Assembly (NCBI RefSeq): GCF_022682305.1
Contig: NZ_CP093528.1
Span: 124,001 to 188,000 of the forward strand
DNA: 64,000 nt
Source of the DNA: Shinella zoogloeoides
Lineage (GTDB): Bacteria > Pseudomonadota > Alphaproteobacteria > Rhizobiales > Rhizobiaceae
Direction of reading: 5' to 3'
Positions 7,708 through 15,608 of the stretch are shown here, piece by piece. Every line of letters begins with the position of its first letter. Position 1 is the first letter of the stretch. A program made the translations under genes and the position numbers. The notes under the pieces are model-generated. The model did not search any database and was not told where the DNA came from. It saw only the letters and a program-made list of their open reading frames with translations.

Positions 7708-7971
7708 TTATTTTGATTTTCGCCGCCCCGGTCGAAGCGGTGATGGCTTGCTCTCACTGTCTGCTGGCTGAATGAACAGCTGGGAAATGTGCACTTCGAG
7801 TGCATTGGCCAATCGGGCGAGGATCGCAACAGTTGGGTTGCGTTTCCCTCTTTCCAGATACCCCACATATGCCCGTTCGACCTCGGCGATCAAAGCCAGA
7901 TCGTCCTGAGAAATTTTGCGCTCAACACGCAATCTCCTGAGATTCCAGCCAACGAGCTCTTGCACTTCCAT
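7708..7971 (-). CDS. XRE-family helix-turn-helix regulator
   Basis: Small Cro/C1-type DNA-binding protein of 87 aa. The HTH_3 domain spans about residues 7-61 (LRRLRVERKISQDDLALIAEVERAYVGYLERG as helices 1-4, cut here for reading). The ATG at 7971 is preferred; a TTG four codons upstream is also open. It faces away from the zinc-ribbon gene at 8067 and converges on the HUH-like gene. Such repressors commonly control small mobile elements, so it may be the regulator of the element that the dead integrase once moved. The C-terminal tail is basic (PGRRKSK). Confidence 0.85.
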   Translation of the reverse strand: MEVQELVGWNLRRLRVERKISQDDLALIAEVERAYVGYLERGKRNPTVAILARLANALEVHISQLFIQPADSESKPSPLRPGRRKSK

Positions 7972-8244
7972 GTGCAACAGCAATCACTTGCGCTTGAATA
8001 AAACCACGTAATATAGGACCATAAATTAAAGGCGAGATTGCAGCTCGCTATAACGTGGAGAACGCAATGCAAGAGACCCCATCGGTGGCGACAATCGAAT
8101 GCCCGTACTGCTCGGAAGTGATCAATGCGAAGTCGAAGAAGTGCCGTCACTGCGGTGAAATTCTCGACCCTCAAATGCGGGAGAGAGCTGGCTCGGTTTG
8201 TCTGAACAGTTTCGGGCGTTTTGCTAAGTGGATTTCCGCCTCGA

Positions 8245-9078
8245 TTATGCCGCCACCATCATGGGTGCCAGCGCGTTGAAGTAGGCCTTATCCGGCGTCT
8301 GCCGGTCAAGGGATGAATGTGGGCGTCGGGTATTGTAAAAGGTCAGATATCGGCCAATGCCGACGCGGGCCTCAGACACCGTCTTGTAGGCGTGGAGGTA
8401 GACCTCCTCGTATTTGATCGACCGCCAGAGCCGCTCTACGAAGACGTTGTCGCGCCATGCACCCTTGCCATCCATTGAGATGGCGATCTCAGCTTTCTTC
8501 AGCACCGCCGTGAAGTCCACCGAGGTAAACTGCGAGCCCTGATCCGTGTTGAAGATTTCCGGCTTGCCATAGCGGGCGAGCGCCTCCTCGACCGCTTCGA
8601 TGCAGAAGGCCGCTTCCATCGTGATCGACAGCCGCCACGACAGGACCTTCCGGCTGAACCAGTCGACAACAACGGCGCAGAGATAAACGAAGCCCCGCGC
8701 CATCGGAATATAACTGATGTCCATTGCCCAGACCTGGTTGGGTCGGTTGACCGCCAGCTTGCGCAGGAGGTAGGGATAAATCTTGTGCCCTGGCGCTGGT
8801 TTGGAGGTGTTCGGGCGACGGTAGATCGCCTCGATGCCCATCTTCTTCATCAGCGTGGCGACGTGCAGCCGCCCGGTCTCCAACCCTTCTCCTCTCAAGA
8901 GCCCTTGCAACATCCGGCTTCCGGCAAACGGGTAGTCGAGGTGCAGTTCGTCGATCCGCCGCATCAAGGTCAGATCGCCGTCGGACACTGGACGAGGCAG
9001 ATAATAGACGCTGCCACGGCTGAAGCCGAGAAGCTTCGCCTGGCGTACGACGGAGAGTTTGTGCTCGCGGTCGATCAT
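8245..9078 (-). CDS. IS3-family transposase OrfB
   Basis: Catalytic protein of 277 aa. The HTH_21 region lies near SRMLQGLLRGEGLETGRLHVATLMKKMG. The rve core has Asp in WAMDISYIPM (about 119), Asp in FNTDQGSQFTS (about 180) and Glu in DNVFVERLWRSIKYEE (about 216). The C-terminal YNTRRPHSSLDRQTPDKAY is typical. Its ATG overlaps the stop of OrfA. In this family OrfA and OrfB are normally joined by -1 frameshifting to make the working transposase, and the A-rich GGAAAGAAATGA junction fits that. Confidence 0.93.
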   Translation of the reverse strand: MIDREHKLSVVRQAKLLGFSRGSVYYLPRPVSDGDLTLMRRIDELHLDYPFAGSRMLQGLLRGEGLETGRLHVATLMKKMGIEAIYRRPNTSKPAPGHKIYPYLLRKLAVNRPNQVWAMDISYIPMARGFVYLCAVVVDWFSRKVLSWRLSITMEAAFCIEAVEEALARYGKPEIFNTDQGSQFTSVDFTAVLKKAEIAISMDGKGAWRDNVFVERLWRSIKYEEVYLHAYKTVSEARVGIGRYLTFYNTRRPHSSLDRQTPDKAYFNALAPMMVAA

Positions 9079-9386
9079 TTCTTTCCGCCCAGCAATCCCG
9101 CCTTGCCGAGCGCACCGGACAAAAAATCGTTCTCCAGTGTCAGTTCGCCGATCTTGGCGTGTAGCGTTTTGACATCGACGGTCGGAACCGTTGGCTCCGC
9201 CTTCGTTTCATCGCCGAACACACCCGTCGCACCCTCAAGGAGCTGGTCTTTCCACTGTTTGATCTGGTTGGCGTGCACATCGAACTGCTGGGACAATTCC
9301 ACCAGCGTCTGCTCACCTCGGATGGCGGCAAGTGCCACCTTCGCCTTGAAAGCCGGGCTATGGTTCCGGCGCGGTCGTCTTGTCAT
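9075..9386 (-). CDS. IS3-family transposase OrfA
   Basis: DNA-binding subunit of 103 aa from the ATG at 9386, chosen because AGGAGA lies just upstream; an ATG seven codons earlier is also open. It has an HTH_Tnp_1 domain (SPAFKAKVALAAIRGEQT, then QQFDVHANQIKQWK) and a C-terminal leucine-zipper-like helix (LHAKIGELTLENDFL) used for dimerisation. Length and layout are normal. Confidence 0.92.
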   Translation of the reverse strand: MTRRPRRNHSPAFKAKVALAAIRGEQTLVELSQQFDVHANQIKQWKDQLLEGATGVFGDETKAEPTVPTVDVKTLHAKIGELTLENDFLSGALGKAGLLGGKK

Positions 9387-9747
9387 GGTTTCTCCTGTTC
9401 CCGGCATCTAAGCCGAAGTCAGGCGGAAATTCCACTTATCCCCGCTGTTCAGATTTCCCGAGCCAGCTCTGAGCTTGAGCTTCTGAAATCGCAACGGAAC
9501 AGCCCGAACGTGTTTATGAATGCCGGGGGTGCCGCGGCGGCGGCATCGTCCGCATCGTCTTCCGGCGGTGAGGGGAGCCTGTTGCGCAGTTTTCCGCATT
9601 GGATTCACATCCTCATTGCCATCTTGACGGGCGGGCTTTGGTTCCCGGTATACCTGTTGATGTACCTGTTCAGGAACAAACGGTATTACTATTGAGGGTC
9701 GATATTACCCGTTGAATGGATCGCTTGCGTCGTTGATGCCGTAGTCC

Positions 9748-10707
9748 ATGGTTTTACAAAACGGATTGCAAGAGAGCGTCAAACTTTCCCCATTACCCGA
9801 TCTGATTGAGCATATTGCCGGAGAGTTTGCTCCAGCTGTCATGGCGATTTGGGGGAGGTTTGATGTTGGCGAGTATGTGATGGCAACATCAACTCAACGT
9901 CACGTTTGGCATGCGGCTATTGCTGCGGGCGACGATTTTCTGCTGACGAGTAAATGGTTGACCCGAAACAGGCTGAAGGTGATCCTCAAACGAGCTTACG
10001 GGAACTATCCAGCAGGCATGGTTCGTTTGCTTTCAAGGCTTGGACCTCGTGCGGAAACGAGGGAATTCTATCGTGCCGCACATGTGGCGCTTAGTCGTGG
10101 GGATATGCTGACGAGGATTTTGCAGCATTTAAAAACGATTGATCCTCACGTTGTTTTTGCGATTGCTGAATTGCCAACTGATTTGATCAGCGTTCGGATG
10201 GCCAGCTATGCTCTGAGGCGAGGCGTTTCCTCTGATGAAATTGCTGAAATGTCATGGTTGGTAACGCGAACCGTCGAAGTGTCAGGGTCAGCGGCTATTC
10301 TGAATTTTCTATCCAGTTCGACAAACCCGGTAATCACGATACGTAAGGCAATTGCCAACCTCAGATTTCCTAGTCCACCGTGGAAGGCGGAGGGATTGAT
10401 CCCAGTACAATCGGCGGAGGAGCTTTCCCAAATGGCTCGTCGTTTAAGGAACTGCCTGGGTGACCACGATATTTTCTACTCGTCTTGTCTCGATGTTCAG
10501 GCCGGAATTGCATTCTATTTCGTTACAGCGGGATCGAAGCCGTTGCTGCTGAAGTTCACCAAGTTCGGGGGGCTTGGCTGGTATCTTGATGAATGCCGTG
10601 GAGAGGGGAACCGTCATCCGACTGCGGAAGAACTTGAGTACATCGCCGGTATTCATTCGCATATCGAGACCGTGTGGTGCCGAAGGCTGAGCTATGAAAT
10701 GCGGTAG
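9748..10707 (+). CDS. PcfJ-like protein of unknown function
   Basis: 319 aa. The C-terminal third (about residues 225-300) has the pattern of PcfJ-like proteins from conjugative elements and phages: an Arg-Asn-Cys-Leu segment (MARRLRNCLGDH), then a short distance on IAFYFV, LLKF and GWYLDECRGEGNRHPT. The N-terminal part is helical with no recognised domain. The ATG at 9748 lacks a strong ribosome binding site. It lies 52 bases after the split zinc-ribbon gene in the same direction and may have shared its transcript, now separated by the IS. The function of PcfJ-like proteins is not established. Confidence 0.5.
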   Translation: MVLQNGLQESVKLSPLPDLIEHIAGEFAPAVMAIWGRFDVGEYVMATSTQRHVWHAAIAAGDDFLLTSKWLTRNRLKVILKRAYGNYPAGMVRLLSRLGPRAETREFYRAAHVALSRGDMLTRILQHLKTIDPHVVFAIAELPTDLISVRMASYALRRGVSSDEIAEMSWLVTRTVEVSGSAAILNFLSSSTNPVITIRKAIANLRFPSPPWKAEGLIPVQSAEELSQMARRLRNCLGDHDIFYSSCLDVQAGIAFYFVTAGSKPLLLKFTKFGGLGWYLDECRGEGNRHPTAEELEYIAGIHSHIETVWCRRLSYEMR

Positions 10708-10767
10708 GGGTCTCTCGGATTTCCAGCGGGAACATCCAAGGCCGTGACAACAAGAAAGGGATATGAG

Positions 10768-11367
10768 GTGTTCAATATAGCCGCCAACCTGAACCGCTGG
10801 ACCCTTAGTGTATTAATGGCCGTGATGCCCGTTGCCGCCAGTGCGTCTGATCGGGTGCCTATTGATGACGGAGCATATCTGGATAGGAAGGATTGCGATT
10901 TGGCCGAGCGTGGTGAACTCGATTTGGTGTCATTCACGATTGGTAAGGCCGGCCGGGAAGTTTCATTCGAAGAAGCTGGATGTCTCGTTGCTAGCGTGAA
11001 ACCCGTCCGTGCAAATCGATATGACATTGAACTGGATTGCCGGGAGTTTGAGGATGTGTACCAGCACCGGATGTTCCTTGACGTTGTAGCCAAAGACCAT
11101 ATCCGGGTTGATGGTGACGACCGTTATCTCTGTAAAAAGGGGTTCCTCGCTGATGGGCCTTCTGCCTCCGATCCTGCTGTATCGGTGAATGCCCTTATCG
11201 AGAAATGGGAAGAGCTAAATGAGAATTGCCGTGGTGGTTTTGGCGACGATCCAAACACAATGAAGGCGTGTGATCAACGATCTGGAGTGTCCGAGCGCTT
11301 GGAGGCGCTAGGTTATTGCTATGATAGGGAGAAAAATTCAACAGAAGTATGGAAAGCGTGTAAATGA
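10768..11367 (+). CDS. secreted protein of unknown function, Cys-rich
   Basis: About 199 aa from a GTG at 10768, chosen because AAGAAAGGGA lies about seven bases upstream; a GTG eight codons earlier has no such site. The first 27 residues form a signal peptide (NRWTLSVLMAVMPVAASAS-D). The mature part has about eight Cys, probably paired in the periplasm. The C-terminal ENCRGGFGDDPNTMKACDQR motif followed by a Cys near the end is a pattern I recall from other rhizobial periplasmic proteins. No catalytic motif seen. Confidence 0.6.
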   Translation: MFNIAANLNRWTLSVLMAVMPVAASASDRVPIDDGAYLDRKDCDLAERGELDLVSFTIGKAGREVSFEEAGCLVASVKPVRANRYDIELDCREFEDVYQHRMFLDVVAKDHIRVDGDDRYLCKKGFLADGPSASDPAVSVNALIEKWEELNENCRGGFGDDPNTMKACDQRSGVSERLEALGYCYDREKNSTEVWKACK

Positions 11368-11412
11368 GGGTGCGGTTCCATTCTAATATTTGATCGTGGA
11401 GGAAAGTAAAAT

Positions 11413-11787
11413 ATGAGAATGCTTATTACCGGGTTGATCTCGATTGCTATGATTTCTGCTGCTTCGGCAGAAAATATGAGGGCCTCGTTTGATTGGGGGC
11501 CGACAAAGAAATGCTTTGATTCCAAATCGCCGCCGATCAAGCTTTCCGGTGTTCCGAAGGGTACAATCAAGCTCGATATTCGTATGGTCGATCTGAATGC
11601 GGTCGACTACCCGCACGGTGGAGGCAAGGTTGCTTATACCGGCGAGAACTCTCTGCCCTATGGAGCCTTCCGATATAAGGGGCCGTGCCCTCCGTCCGGT
11701 AAGCATAAGTATCGCTTCACCATCAAGGCACTCGATGCAAAGGGCAAAACGCTTGCGAAGGCTACAGCCGACCGCATGTTCCCATAA
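11413..11787 (+). CDS. periplasmic PEBP-like (YbhB/YbcL-type) protein
   Basis: 124 aa with a cleavable signal peptide (LITGLISIAMISAASA-E). The body resembles the phosphatidylethanolamine-binding-protein fold of YbhB/YbcL: PPIKLSGVPKGTIKLDIRMVDLNA then PYGAFRYKGPCPPSGKHKYRFTIKALDA, where the GPCPPSG-H-Y stretch is a signature of the family. The canonical DPD/H ligand pocket is only partly present (VDLNAVDYPHGG), so ligand binding may differ. A good ribosome binding site (GGAGGAAAG) precedes the ATG. The family role in bacteria is poorly known. Confidence 0.7.
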   Translation: MRMLITGLISIAMISAASAENMRASFDWGPTKKCFDSKSPPIKLSGVPKGTIKLDIRMVDLNAVDYPHGGGKVAYTGENSLPYGAFRYKGPCPPSGKHKYRFTIKALDAKGKTLAKATADRMFP

Positions 11788-11798
11788 CAGCACGAGTA

Positions 11799-11833
11799 AT
11801 ACAGGCCTCGCTGAAACGCCGGGCCTGTATTTA
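11799..11833 (+). terminator. probable transcription terminator
   Basis: The inverted repeat ATACAGGCC (11799-11807) and GGCCTGTAT (11822-11830) forms a 9-bp stem followed by TTTATTAT. It lies just after the PEBP-like gene stop, as expected for its terminator. Confidence 0.6.
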
Positions 11834-11944
11834 TTATAGGGATGGTGCCTGGTTATGACGCCGGCTGGCGGGATGACTATCTGCGACAGTCGGTTTCGTT
11901 CAAGGCGGCCTGGAGTTTCTGAACACGGCCAGGCAAGGAAGGCC

Positions 11945-12067
11945 CTAATACTCGATCCACGAGCCGAGCGAACCGCTCGGTCGTTCCATCCTGCGGCGCA
12001 TGGACGGAGAATCGTCCGACGCGTTGCGGACGCTCATCATATACCCAGGCTGTTCAAGCGCCCGCAT
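11945..12067 (-). CDS. possible small protein, unknown
   Basis: A 40-aa minus-strand frame from the ATG at 12067, with codon choice like real genes (MRALEQPGYMMSVRNASDD... ending GSWIEY). A weak GAG-containing site lies before the ATG. No domain is recognised. It lies between the island and tRNA-Gly. It may be a short conserved rhizobial protein, but chance cannot be excluded. Confidence 0.3.
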   Translation of the reverse strand: MRALEQPGYMMSVRNASDDSPSMRRRMERPSGSLGSWIEY

Positions 12068-12127
12068 GACCGTCTCGCTTGACACGCCCGGCGAACTGTT
12101 GAATGGATGCGGCCTCGGCGCTGCCCT

Positions 12128-12201
12128 GCGGGTATGATGTAATGGTAGCCTGTCAGCTTCCCAAGCTGAACGCGCGGGTTCGATTCCCGCTACCCGCTCC
12201 A
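12128..12201 (+). tRNA. tRNA-Gly (CCC anticodon)
   Basis: A cloverleaf can be drawn. The acceptor stem is GCGGGTA with TACCCGC and the D arm is around GTAATGGTAGC. The anticodon stem TCAGC/GCTGA holds a TTCCCAA loop (anticodon CCC), and the T arm is GCGGG-TTCGATT-CCCGC. An encoded CCA follows at 12199-12201. The mature body is 12128-12198. No copy of its 3' end was seen elsewhere in the window, so it is not shown to be an integration site. Confidence 0.95.
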
Positions 12202-12286
12202 GCCGCCGCCTCTCTTTCCGCTCACATCTGGAATTGCTGCCCGTCTGGGCCGATACTTCGCTTTTCTTTGTGCAGTGCGCAAAATA

Positions 12287-12326
12287 AAAACGTTTATATT
12301 CCTTCTTGAAAACGTTTATATTCCTT
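12287..12326 (+). promoter_or_regulatory. two direct 18-bp repeats, candidate operator
   Basis: AAAACGTTTATATTCCTT occurs exactly at 12287-12304 and 12309-12326, 22 bases start to start, which is two DNA helix turns. Each copy contains the palindrome AAACGTTT. The pair lies in an AT-rich patch about 100 bases before the binding protein gene at 12422. The spacing would place a bound regulator on the same DNA face twice. Confidence 0.5.
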
Positions 12327-12421
12327 GTTACCATCATTTCAGGATGGGGGAGGATGCTCCGTCCGTGGGGTTTGTCGAGCGCCTGCCGCAAGAGGCGGGG
12401 CCGACGGTTGAGGAGGAAGAG

Positions 12422-13168
12422 ATGAGGAAATTCGTTGCAACGCTCGCGCTTGCCGCACTGGTAGCCGGTAGTGCCCATGCGGCCGATCTCGGCGGCAAGC
12501 TCCTGAAGGTCGGGTCCGACACGACCTCGCCGCCGATGGAGAGCGTCGATCCGGCGACCGGCCAGATCGTCGGTTTCGACGTCGATGTGGTCAACGCCAT
12601 CTGCGCCAAGATCAATTGCCAGGCCGAGTTCGTCACGACCGGCTGGGACGGCATCTTCGCCGCGCTCGACCAGGGCAGCTTCGATCTCGTCGCCTCGGGC
12701 GTGTCGATCACCGACGAGCGCAAGAAGGCGATGGACTTCTCCGACCCCTATATCATCAACAGCCAGGCCGTGCTGACGCGCGCCGAGGACCAGGGCATCA
12801 CGCTCGACAAGTTCAAGGCCGAGGGCCGCAAGCTCTCCGCCCAGGCCAACACGACGGATGCGCAGGTCGCCGAAGGCGTGGTCGGCAAGGAAAACGTCGC
12901 CGCCTATGACAGCTTCAGCGCCGCCATCATCGCGCTCAAGAACAAGGACGTCGACGGTGTCGTGATCAACGGCGCGAACGCCGCCGCCTATGAGCGCGAA
13001 TTTGCCGGCGAACTGGTCGCCTCCATCAAGGATCTGGAATCCGATCCGCTCGGCCTCGTCTTCCGCAAGGGCGACGAGAATGTCGCCGCCTTCAACGAGG
13101 GCCTTAAGGCCATCAAGGACGACGGCACGCTCGACAAGCTGGTCGCCAAGTACTGGGGCCTCAAGTAA
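12422..13168 (+). CDS. amino acid ABC transporter substrate-binding protein
   Basis: Periplasmic family-3 solute-binding protein, 248 aa. The ATG at 12422 is preceded by GAGGAGGAAGAG. The signal peptide is residues 1-21 (LALAALVAGSAHA-A). Typical features follow: LKVGSDTTSPPMES, GFDVDVVNAICAKINC, the W-G-IF segment TTGWDGIFAALDQG and DLVASGVSITDERKKAMDFSDPY, all shared by polar amino acid binding proteins. It probably feeds the permease at 13230. A 9-bp hairpin between them may lower permease expression relative to the binding protein. The substrate cannot be read from sequence. Confidence 0.88.
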   Translation: MRKFVATLALAALVAGSAHAADLGGKLLKVGSDTTSPPMESVDPATGQIVGFDVDVVNAICAKINCQAEFVTTGWDGIFAALDQGSFDLVASGVSITDERKKAMDFSDPYIINSQAVLTRAEDQGITLDKFKAEGRKLSAQANTTDAQVAEGVVGKENVAAYDSFSAAIIALKNKDVDGVVINGANAAAYEREFAGELVASIKDLESDPLGLVFRKGDENVAAFNEGLKAIKDDGTLDKLVAKYWGLK

Positions 13169-13175
13169 GGCCCAT

Positions 13176-13199
13176 GCGGGAGCGCCCCGGCGCTCCCGC
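13176..13199 (+). other. intercistronic hairpin between binding protein and permease
   Basis: The perfect stem GCGGGAGCG/CGCTCCCGC with a six-base loop lies eight bases after the binding protein stop, with no long T-run. Such hairpins are known to stabilise the upstream message or partly stop transcription, giving more binding protein than permease. Confidence 0.6.
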
Positions 13200-13229
13200 T
13201 TCCTTCCAGATTGCGCCGCGGAGGCCGGA

Positions 13230-14885
13230 ATGTCGTTCGTCAGAAGCGTGAGGCCCAGCAACCTGGTGATCCTCGCCGCACTGCCCTTCATCGTCTATCT
13301 CTTTGCCTCCTCGGGCGACTACCAGCGCGCGCTGCGCGCCATCCTCGGCATCGAGCCGGGTTCGGGCGCCTATGTGCCGGGCTTCCTGCTGCTGACCCTC
13401 GCCTTTTCCGCCGGTCTCGGCGTGCTCTTTCTCTCGCGGGCGAAGGCCGCGCGGCCGCGCCTGACGATCGCAGCGGGCCTCGTCGCCTTCGTCGCGACGG
13501 CCGCCATTCTGGCCGGCGACCTCGTTCATCCCTTCATCGCTTCCGTGGTGGCGAACGGCGTCGATCCGTTCAAGTCCGATCTCGTGGTCAAGGGCGTCAC
13601 GCCCCGCCAGTTGACGGAGGCTGCCGACCTCATGGTGCGCGGCGTCGAGGGCTGGCTGTGGCCGGCCTATGCGGTGCTGCTTGCCGCCGGCCTCGGCCTT
13701 CTCTTTGCCGGCAGCCGCGCGGCCGTGCCGGCGGAAAGCCCGGCCTATCGGGCCGGATCGTGGATCACCGGCCTCGTCAACGGCGCGGGCCTCGCCTTCG
13801 TGCTGCTCTTTGCCTATCTCGCCTTCGCCTCCGGCCTTGCCACGACCATTCGCGCCGCCATCGCCGCCTATATCCTGGCGGCCATCCTCGGCCTTGTCTG
13901 GGTCGGTCTCCTGAAGCTGCGTTACACGCGCCGCAACCTCGTCGTCTTCGCGGCGCTGACGGCCGTCTTCGCCATGCTCTCCGCCTGGTTCCTGCTGCAG
14001 CCGAAGGACGGCTACGTGCTGGCCGGCACGCTGGAGGGTAAGGTCGGCATTGTCACCAACACGCCGTCCGGCCTCATCAGCGCCGTGCGCTTCGGCCAGT
14101 ACGAGGGCGGCCCGACGACCGAGACGGCGGTGCGCACCTTCGTCACGCCGCAGCAGGCCATCGAGGCCATCGGCAAACAGGAAGACGTCAGCGGCGCGCT
14201 GCTTCCGGCCGCCACCGTGCCCGCCGACTGGCCGCGCCTGTGGCAGGTGGAGGCGCTCAACGACCGTGACCGGGCCACCGGCATCACGCTCGCCGTCATC
14301 GCCATCATCCTCGGCCTGCTCACCTTCGGTGGCTTCCTGCACCGCCGCCATCCGCTGTCCATCGGCTCGGAATTCGTCGTCGACACGATCCGCGGCATCC
14401 CCATGCTCGTCATCGTGCTCTATGTCGGCCTGCCGTTGTCGGGCGCGCTGAAGGATGCGACGACCGGCGTCTTCGATCCGCCGAACCTGATGCGCGGCAT
14501 CGTCGCCATGGCGCTCGCCTATTCGGCCTATCTGGCGGAGATCTTCCGCTCCGGCATCAACGCCATTCCCGCCGGCCAGATCGAGGCGGCGGGCAGCCTC
14601 GGGCTGAATCGCTGGCAGACCGCGCGGCTCGTCATCCTGCCGCAGGCTTTCCGCATCGTCATCCCGCCGCTCGGCAACGAACTGATCGCCATCCTCAAGG
14701 ACACCTCGCTGCTCTCCATCCTGTCGATCCGCGACATCACGCAGCGCATGCGCGAGTTCCAGTCGGCGAGCTTCCTGCCTTTCGCACCCTATAATTCGGC
14801 GGCGATCCTCTACATCCTGCTGACGCTCGCGGCCGCCAGCCTCATCAGCCTCGTCGAGAAGAAATATGACGTCAAGCACCGCTGA
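13230..14885 (+). CDS. amino acid ABC transporter permease with long N-terminal extension
   Basis: 551 aa, about twice the usual length of a polar amino acid permease. The ATG at 13230 follows GCGGAGGCC. About seven hydrophobic helices lie in residues 1-265. Then comes an extracytoplasmic segment of about 85 residues (about 270-350; TLEGKVGIVTNTPSG... QQAIEAIGKQEDVSGALLPAATVP) that recalls a lobe of a binding protein. The standard permease core follows, with the EAA loop at about 450-470 (IPAGQIEAAGSLGLNRWQ). The EAA loop docks an ATPase, yet no ATPase gene lies beside it. It probably works with the protein at 12422 and an ATPase encoded elsewhere. Confidence 0.8.
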   Translation: MSFVRSVRPSNLVILAALPFIVYLFASSGDYQRALRAILGIEPGSGAYVPGFLLLTLAFSAGLGVLFLSRAKAARPRLTIAAGLVAFVATAAILAGDLVHPFIASVVANGVDPFKSDLVVKGVTPRQLTEAADLMVRGVEGWLWPAYAVLLAAGLGLLFAGSRAAVPAESPAYRAGSWITGLVNGAGLAFVLLFAYLAFASGLATTIRAAIAAYILAAILGLVWVGLLKLRYTRRNLVVFAALTAVFAMLSAWFLLQPKDGYVLAGTLEGKVGIVTNTPSGLISAVRFGQYEGGPTTETAVRTFVTPQQAIEAIGKQEDVSGALLPAATVPADWPRLWQVEALNDRDRATGITLAVIAIILGLLTFGGFLHRRHPLSIGSEFVVDTIRGIPMLVIVLYVGLPLSGALKDATTGVFDPPNLMRGIVAMALAYSAYLAEIFRSGINAIPAGQIEAAGSLGLNRWQTARLVILPQAFRIVIPPLGNELIAILKDTSLLSILSIRDITQRMREFQSASFLPFAPYNSAAILYILLTLAAASLISLVEKKYDVKHR

Positions 14886-15543
14886 CCGGGGCACGGTCCT
14901 CGTCACCGGCGCCTCGCGCGGCCTCGGCCGGGCGCTCGCCGAACTCTATGCGGTTGCGGGCTGTCGCGTCATCGCCTGCATGCGGCAGGCGATGCCCGGG
15001 GCGGAGGCGCTCGACGTCGCTGATGCCGGGTCGATCGCCGCGCTTGCAGAACGGCTGAAGGGCCAGCCGATCGATATCGTCGTCAACAATGCGGCGGTCC
15101 GCGGCGATACCGGCGGTCTCGATACGCTGGAGACGGGCGACTTCCTCGAGGTCATGCGCGTCAATGCGCTCGCCCCGCTGCTTCTTGCCCGCGCGCTCCG
15201 GCCCAATCTTCTCGCCGGCGGGCGCAGGGTGCTCGTCAATATCGGCAGCCGCGCCGGCTCGCTGGCCGAAGGCACGATAGACGACGAGGATGGCGATTAT
15301 GCCTATCGCTGCTCCAAGGCGGCGCTCAACATGGCGACGGTCAAGCTGGCGCAGGATTTCCGCCGCGACGGCATCGCCGTGATCTCGCTGCATCCCGGCT
15401 GGGTGCGCACGGATATGGGCGGCTTGGAAGCCGCCGTGGACGTGGCGGAAAGCGCGGCGGGTCTCAAGGCCCTGATCGATGCGACGACGCTGGCCGAGAC
15501 TGGAAGCTTCCGGGCCTACGACGGCCGGACGGTCGCCTGGTAG
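14866..15543 (+). CDS. short-chain dehydrogenase/reductase
   Basis: SDR-family oxidoreductase, 225 aa, overlapping the permease end by 20 bases and so probably translated with it. The cofactor motif TGASRGLG is at about 14-21, the NNAA motif at about 72-75 (VVNNAAVRG), the catalytic Ser in VNIGSRAGS (about 127) and the Tyr-xxx-Lys pair in YAYRCSKAA (about 147-151). The closest pattern is the C-factor/YciK-like classical SDRs that use NAD(P)H. The substrate is unknown. Placement between a transporter and a beta-galactosidase suggests a role in metabolism of the imported compound. Confidence 0.85.
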   Translation: MTSSTADRGTVLVTGASRGLGRALAELYAVAGCRVIACMRQAMPGAEALDVADAGSIAALAERLKGQPIDIVVNNAAVRGDTGGLDTLETGDFLEVMRVNALAPLLLARALRPNLLAGGRRVLVNIGSRAGSLAEGTIDDEDGDYAYRCSKAALNMATVKLAQDFRRDGIAVISLHPGWVRTDMGGLEAAVDVAESAAGLKALIDATTLAETGSFRAYDGRTVAW

Positions 15544-15608
15544 AGGCTGCCGGATCGTAACGATGACGGCGCCGACAGCCCGGCGCCGGGAATGACAAGG
15601 ACAATACC

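Larger units (their letters stand above)
8184..9470 (-). mobile_element. IS3-family insertion sequence (1287 bp)
   Basis: Complete element with terminal inverted repeats: AGAGCTGGCTCGG at the left and the same 13 bases read inward from the right, with further match in TCTGAACAG. It is flanked by a 3-bp GAG duplication. It carries OrfA and OrfB in the usual overlapping arrangement on the minus strand. Both frames are intact. It is a different IS3 lineage from the element at the left window edge. Confidence 0.95.
8067..9695 (+). pseudogene. zinc-ribbon membrane protein gene split by an IS3 element
   Basis: The original gene is 8067-8183 joined to 9474-9695 and encodes 112 aa. The N-terminal half has a four-Cys zinc ribbon (CPYCSEVINAKSKKCRHCGE). 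After the IS come a low-complexity Ala/Ser/Gly linker and one hydrophobic segment (WIHILIAILTGGLWFPVYLL), then a basic tail RNKRYYY. This resembles small bacterial zinc-ribbon proteins with a C-terminal membrane anchor. The ATG at 8067 follows GTGGAG. GAG is duplicated at 8181-8183 and 9471-9473, so removal of the IS and one GAG gives the intact frame QMRELELLKSQ. Confidence 0.8.

Noticed and set aside
12128..12201. tRNA-Gly as the integration site of the left island
   Set aside because: Islands normally sit at the 3' side of the tRNA, but the mobile genes lie on its 5' side, and no copy of the tRNA 3' end was found near the integrase.
12275..12421. N-terminal extension of the binding protein at 12422
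   Set aside because: The upstream in-frame part covers the direct repeats and lacks a signal peptide; the ATG at 12422 has a strong ribosome site and starts a perfect signal sequence.
13161..14906. 581-residue minus-strand frame opposite the permease
   Set aside because: A typical artefact of GC-rich third positions: Arg/Asp/Gly/Glu-rich with no domain, opposite a clear permease and SDR.
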